Assembly (NCBI GenBank): GCA_028282105.1
Contig: JANQIO010000066.1
Location: 1 to 34,193 of the forward strand
Reading direction: 5' to 3'
DNA: 34,193 nt
Source of the DNA: Halieaceae bacterium
Lineage (GTDB): Bacteria > Pseudomonadota > Gammaproteobacteria > Pseudomonadales > Halieaceae
Shown one piece after another: positions 32,009 to 34,193 of the stretch. The position numbers were made by a program, and so were the translations under genes. The notes beneath the pieces are model-generated. The model saw only the letters and a list, made by a program, of their open reading frames with translations, had not been told where the DNA came from and made no database searches. Position 1 is the stretch's first letter, and each line of letters opens with the position of its first letter.

Positions 32009-32103
32009 AGCGTCACCCCTGTTTGCAACCGCCAGTCATAATAGGTTAAATCGCGTTTCTTGTGTTGAGGGGCTCGCAGAGTGACCCCGATACCTGTTCG
32101 TTC

Positions 32104-32111
32104 GGGGGAGA
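32104..32111 (+). promoter_or_regulatory. Ribosome site deciding the esterase start
   Basis: GGGGGAGA lies four bases before ATG 32116. It supports this start over the in-frame TTG at 32062, which lacks any such site and would put residues before the membrane helix. Confidence 0.6.
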
Positions 32112-32115
32112 GTTG

Positions 32116-33201
32116 ATGATCTGGTTGCTGGTGGTTCTGGTCGCGGTATTGGTGGCGATCAACCTGTTTGTTCTGCGGGGTGAGGACCTCAAGATTTATG
32201 ATTCCCCCCGGCCCACGCCCCTCAACGAGGGCGCAGAGCCCAGCCCGGCGCACTTCGACGCCATCGCCTCACTGGGTGATATGAACAGCGCCCTGCAATC
32301 GACATCTCGCAAGGAGCAGCTCACGGTCATGCGCGACAGCATGAACGAGCTCGGCGCCGAGGTGGAGTTTGAGGGCGAGATTATTCCGGTGGACAGCGCC
32401 GGTATTCGCGGCGAGTGGGTTCTCGCCCCCGGCGCCGACCCCGCCAAGCGGGTGCTGTATATCCACGGCGGCGCCTTCGTGGCCGGCAGCCCGCTGAGCC
32501 ATCGCGCCATCACCACCGAGTATGCCCGCCGTTACGGCGGCGCGGTATTCTCCCTGGACTACCGGCTGATGCCGGAGCATCCGCGCCAGGCGGGCATAGA
32601 GGATTGCCGGGCCGCTTACCGCTGGATACTGGATACCGGCCCCCAGGGCCCGGGCCGGGCGCGCGAGTTGTTTGTGTCGGGTGATTCTGCCGGCGGTAAC
32701 CTGAGCCTGTCGCTGTCCAACTGGGTTCGCGACCAGGGCTTGATGCCGCCCAATGGCGTCATCGCCCTGTCGCCGGCCACCGACAACACCTTTGCCAGCC
32801 CCAGCCTCAAGACCAATGTCGACAGCGACCATATGCTGGGACCGCTGTTTGGCAAAATGAACCGGGTGCCCAAGCTGCTGCTGCGGCTGGTCAATCTGTT
32901 CAACAACCGCATGCCGCCGCGCCACCCCAATGTGTCTCCGGTGTACGCAGATCTGGCCAGCCTGCCGCCGACCCTGGTGCACGTCAGCGCCCAGGAAATG
33001 CTGCTGGATGACGCGGTGCGCTATGTCAACAAGGCGCGCTCCCAGGGTTCTCCGGTGGAGCTTCAGGCCTGGGGACATATGCTGCACGTCTGGCATATCT
33101 TTGTGCGCCAGGACATGGAGGAGGCGCGTCAGGCCTTTGACCAGATCGAGCGCTTTATGTCAGAGCATCGCGGCACCGCATCCCGCGAGGCCGCTGCATG
33201 A
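32116..33201 (+). CDS. Membrane-anchored esterase/lipase (hormone-sensitive lipase family)
   Basis: A 361-residue alpha/beta hydrolase of the HSL (family IV) type. Residues 2-20 form a hydrophobic anchor. The oxyanion motif is HGGAF (117-121), the nucleophile Ser191 in GDSAGGN, the acid is in QEMLLDD, and the histidine lies in WGHMLHVW. Such enzymes cleave short to medium esters of glycerol, phenols or sterols. It is the first of a tight three-gene group: its stop overlaps the start of the acyltransferase by four bases (ATGA). Together with the following acyltransferase and lipase-like gene it suggests lipid turnover at the inner membrane. Substrate not determined. Confidence 0.88.
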   Translation: MIWLLVVLVAVLVAINLFVLRGEDLKIYDSPRPTPLNEGAEPSPAHFDAIASLGDMNSALQSTSRKEQLTVMRDSMNELGAEVEFEGEIIPVDSAGIRGEWVLAPGADPAKRVLYIHGGAFVAGSPLSHRAITTEYARRYGGAVFSLDYRLMPEHPRQAGIEDCRAAYRWILDTGPQGPGRARELFVSGDSAGGNLSLSLSNWVRDQGLMPPNGVIALSPATDNTFASPSLKTNVDSDHMLGPLFGKMNRVPKLLLRLVNLFNNRMPPRHPNVSPVYADLASLPPTLVHVSAQEMLLDDAVRYVNKARSQGSPVELQAWGHMLHVWHIFVRQDMEEARQAFDQIERFMSEHRGTASREAAA

Positions 33202-33929
33202 TACGCGGCGCACTGCTTCTGCTGTGGATGGCGGTCAGCGTGATTCCCTATGCGATCTTCATCCTGATTCTGTCTATCTTTCTGCGCGGTCGCCCCCTCT
33301 ACACGCTGGCGGTGGGCTGGCTGTGGCAAGTCATCCAGGCGGCGCGCCTGATCGGCGGCGTGCAGTATCGCCTGCACGGCTTTGAGAACCTGCCGCCGGC
33401 GGAGTCCAACGAGCCGGTCATTCTCTGCGCAAAGCACCAGTCGACCTGGGAGACGTTTGCGCTGCCCACGCTGGCCACCCACCCGCTGGCCTACGTTTTC
33501 AAGAAAGAGTTGCTGATGATTCCCTTCTTTGGTTGGGCCATGGGGCGCCTGGATATGATCCATATCGATCGCAGCAAGCGCGCTGAGGCCTGGAACAAAG
33601 TAGCGGAACAGGGCCGTGAACTGATGGGCAAAGGGGTCTGGGTGATCATGTTTCCCGAGGGCACCCGCACCGAGCGCGGCAGCCAGGGCGCCTACAAGAC
33701 CGGCGCCACCCGGCTGGCGGTGGCAACCGGCGCCAGTATCATACCTATCGCGGTCACCTCGGCGCGCTGCTGGCCACCGCGTAGTTTTCGCCTGCTGCCG
33801 GGTACTGTGGATGTCTCCTTCGGCAAGCCGATTGGACCGGAGGGCAGGGAACCCGACGAAATGATGAAGGAAGTGGAGGACTGGATCGAGGCGGAAATGC
33901 ACCGGCTGGATCCGGAAGCCTATGCGTAA
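33198..33929 (+). CDS. Lysophospholipid acyltransferase (PlsC-like)
   Basis: A 243-residue membrane acyltransferase of the PlsC family, which moves an acyl group to lysophosphatidic acid or a related acceptor. A hydrophobic N-terminal segment (about 3-28) anchors it. Motif I reads KHQSTWE, with glutamate instead of the usual aspartate of HxxxxD, a variant found in many proteobacterial members. Motif III is FPEGTRTERG and motif IV is in ATGASIIPIAV. It may be one of several paralogues and need not be the essential PlsC. Its ATG is inside the esterase stop, and its own end overlaps the next gene by eight bases, so the three genes are co-translated. Confidence 0.9.
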   Translation: MIRGALLLLWMAVSVIPYAIFILILSIFLRGRPLYTLAVGWLWQVIQAARLIGGVQYRLHGFENLPPAESNEPVILCAKHQSTWETFALPTLATHPLAYVFKKELLMIPFFGWAMGRLDMIHIDRSKRAEAWNKVAEQGRELMGKGVWVIMFPEGTRTERGSQGAYKTGATRLAVATGASIIPIAVTSARCWPPRSFRLLPGTVDVSFGKPIGPEGREPDEMMKEVEDWIEAEMHRLDPEAYA

Positions 33930-34193
33930 GTTCCTGCTGGTCATTCTGGCCGCGCTCGTCACGCTGGGCGTGGTGTTGGCGGTGGGCAAGCAGCCGACGC
34001 CGCTGGCGCCCGAATCCACCAGTGCCGCGCGGCTGGCGCCCGGGCCCTTCGAGGTACAGCAGTTTGAAGAAACTTTTGTCGATGCCAGCCGCCGCAGCCC
34101 CGCGCACGGCAGCTTCGAGGGAGCAGACCAGCGAGAGCTGGCGGCCACAGTATGGCATCCGCCGGGCTACGAGGACGGCCCCTATCCGCTGAT
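33922..34193 (+). CDS. Lipase/dienelactone-hydrolase-like protein, cut by the right edge
   Basis: The first 90 codons of a gene that runs off the window. It begins MRKFLLVILAALVTLGVVLAV, a signal peptide or anchor. FVDASRRSPAHGSFEG and ELAATVWHPPGYEDGPYPL follow, the pattern of the N-terminal part of PAF-acetylhydrolase/dienelactone-type secreted lipases. The catalytic residues would lie beyond the edge. It overlaps the acyltransferase by eight bases, making it the third gene of that unit. The family call rests on this short stretch. Confidence 0.65.
   Translation, partial: MRKFLLVILAALVTLGVVLAVGKQPTPLAPESTSAARLAPGPFEVQQFEETFVDASRRSPAHGSFEGADQRELAATVWHPPGYEDGPYPL

Noticed and set aside
1-34193. 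Mobile elements, CRISPR arrays, tRNA or rRNA genes
   Set aside because: I found no transposase or integrase product, no regularly spaced repeats and no RNA gene signature.

Overview
This is a GC-rich chromosomal stretch, almost wholly coding, that carries an acyl-CoA catabolism island. It suggests a marine-type gammaproteobacterium, perhaps of the Halieaceae/OMG kind. Support for that is the MltF-type lytic transglycosylase, the OruR-like AraC regulator and the density of acyl-CoA dehydrogenase, crotonase and SDR genes. The genus is not resolved. I see no tRNA, rRNA, CRISPR, insertion sequence or phage gene.

Layout. (1) Positions 1-4685, minus strand: an operon of acyl-CoA synthetase, ACAD10/11-type acyl-CoA dehydrogenase, ACAD10/11-type kinase and enoyl-CoA hydratase, followed by the first codons of another gene leaving the left edge. 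The kinase/dehydrogenase pair matches the module that removes a 4-hydroxyl from acyl-CoAs by phosphorylation and elimination. (2) 4855-9478: a membrane-anchored dienelactone-hydrolase-like protein, a divergent second acyl-CoA synthetase, an AraC-family regulator and a secreted alpha/beta hydrolase. (3) 9628-11665: an acyl-CoA dehydrogenase and an HSD10-like dehydrogenase, then a 328-bp gap with an inverted repeat. (4) 11994-27481: sixteen consecutive plus-strand genes, probably one operon. They are alpha-methylacyl-CoA racemase, three crotonases, a luciferase-like oxidoreductase, a NUDT19-like Nudix hydrolase, beta-carbonic anhydrase, an acyl-CoA carboxyltransferase, an alanine-dehydrogenase/transhydrogenase-like protein, three acyl-CoA dehydrogenases (the last two look like a heteromeric pair), a glutathione transferase and three SDRs. 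(5) 27499-29345: a TetR repressor divergent from a Rieske oxygenase, with two perfect 16-bp operators over a clear sigma-70 promoter. (6) 29396-34193: MltF, a metallo-beta-lactamase-fold hydrolase, then an anchored HSL-type esterase, a PlsC-like acyltransferase and a truncated lipase-like gene.

How they may work together (inference): hydrolases and ligases release and activate carboxylic acids. The racemase sets the stereochemistry of 2-methyl branches, and dehydrogenases, crotonases and SDRs carry out beta-oxidation. Carbonic anhydrase may feed bicarbonate to an acyl-CoA carboxylase. The substrate is probably methyl-branched, isoprenoid or sterol-side-chain-like, but nothing here fixes it. 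The Rieske oxygenase may start attack on a ring or unactivated carbon and is under its own TetR switch.
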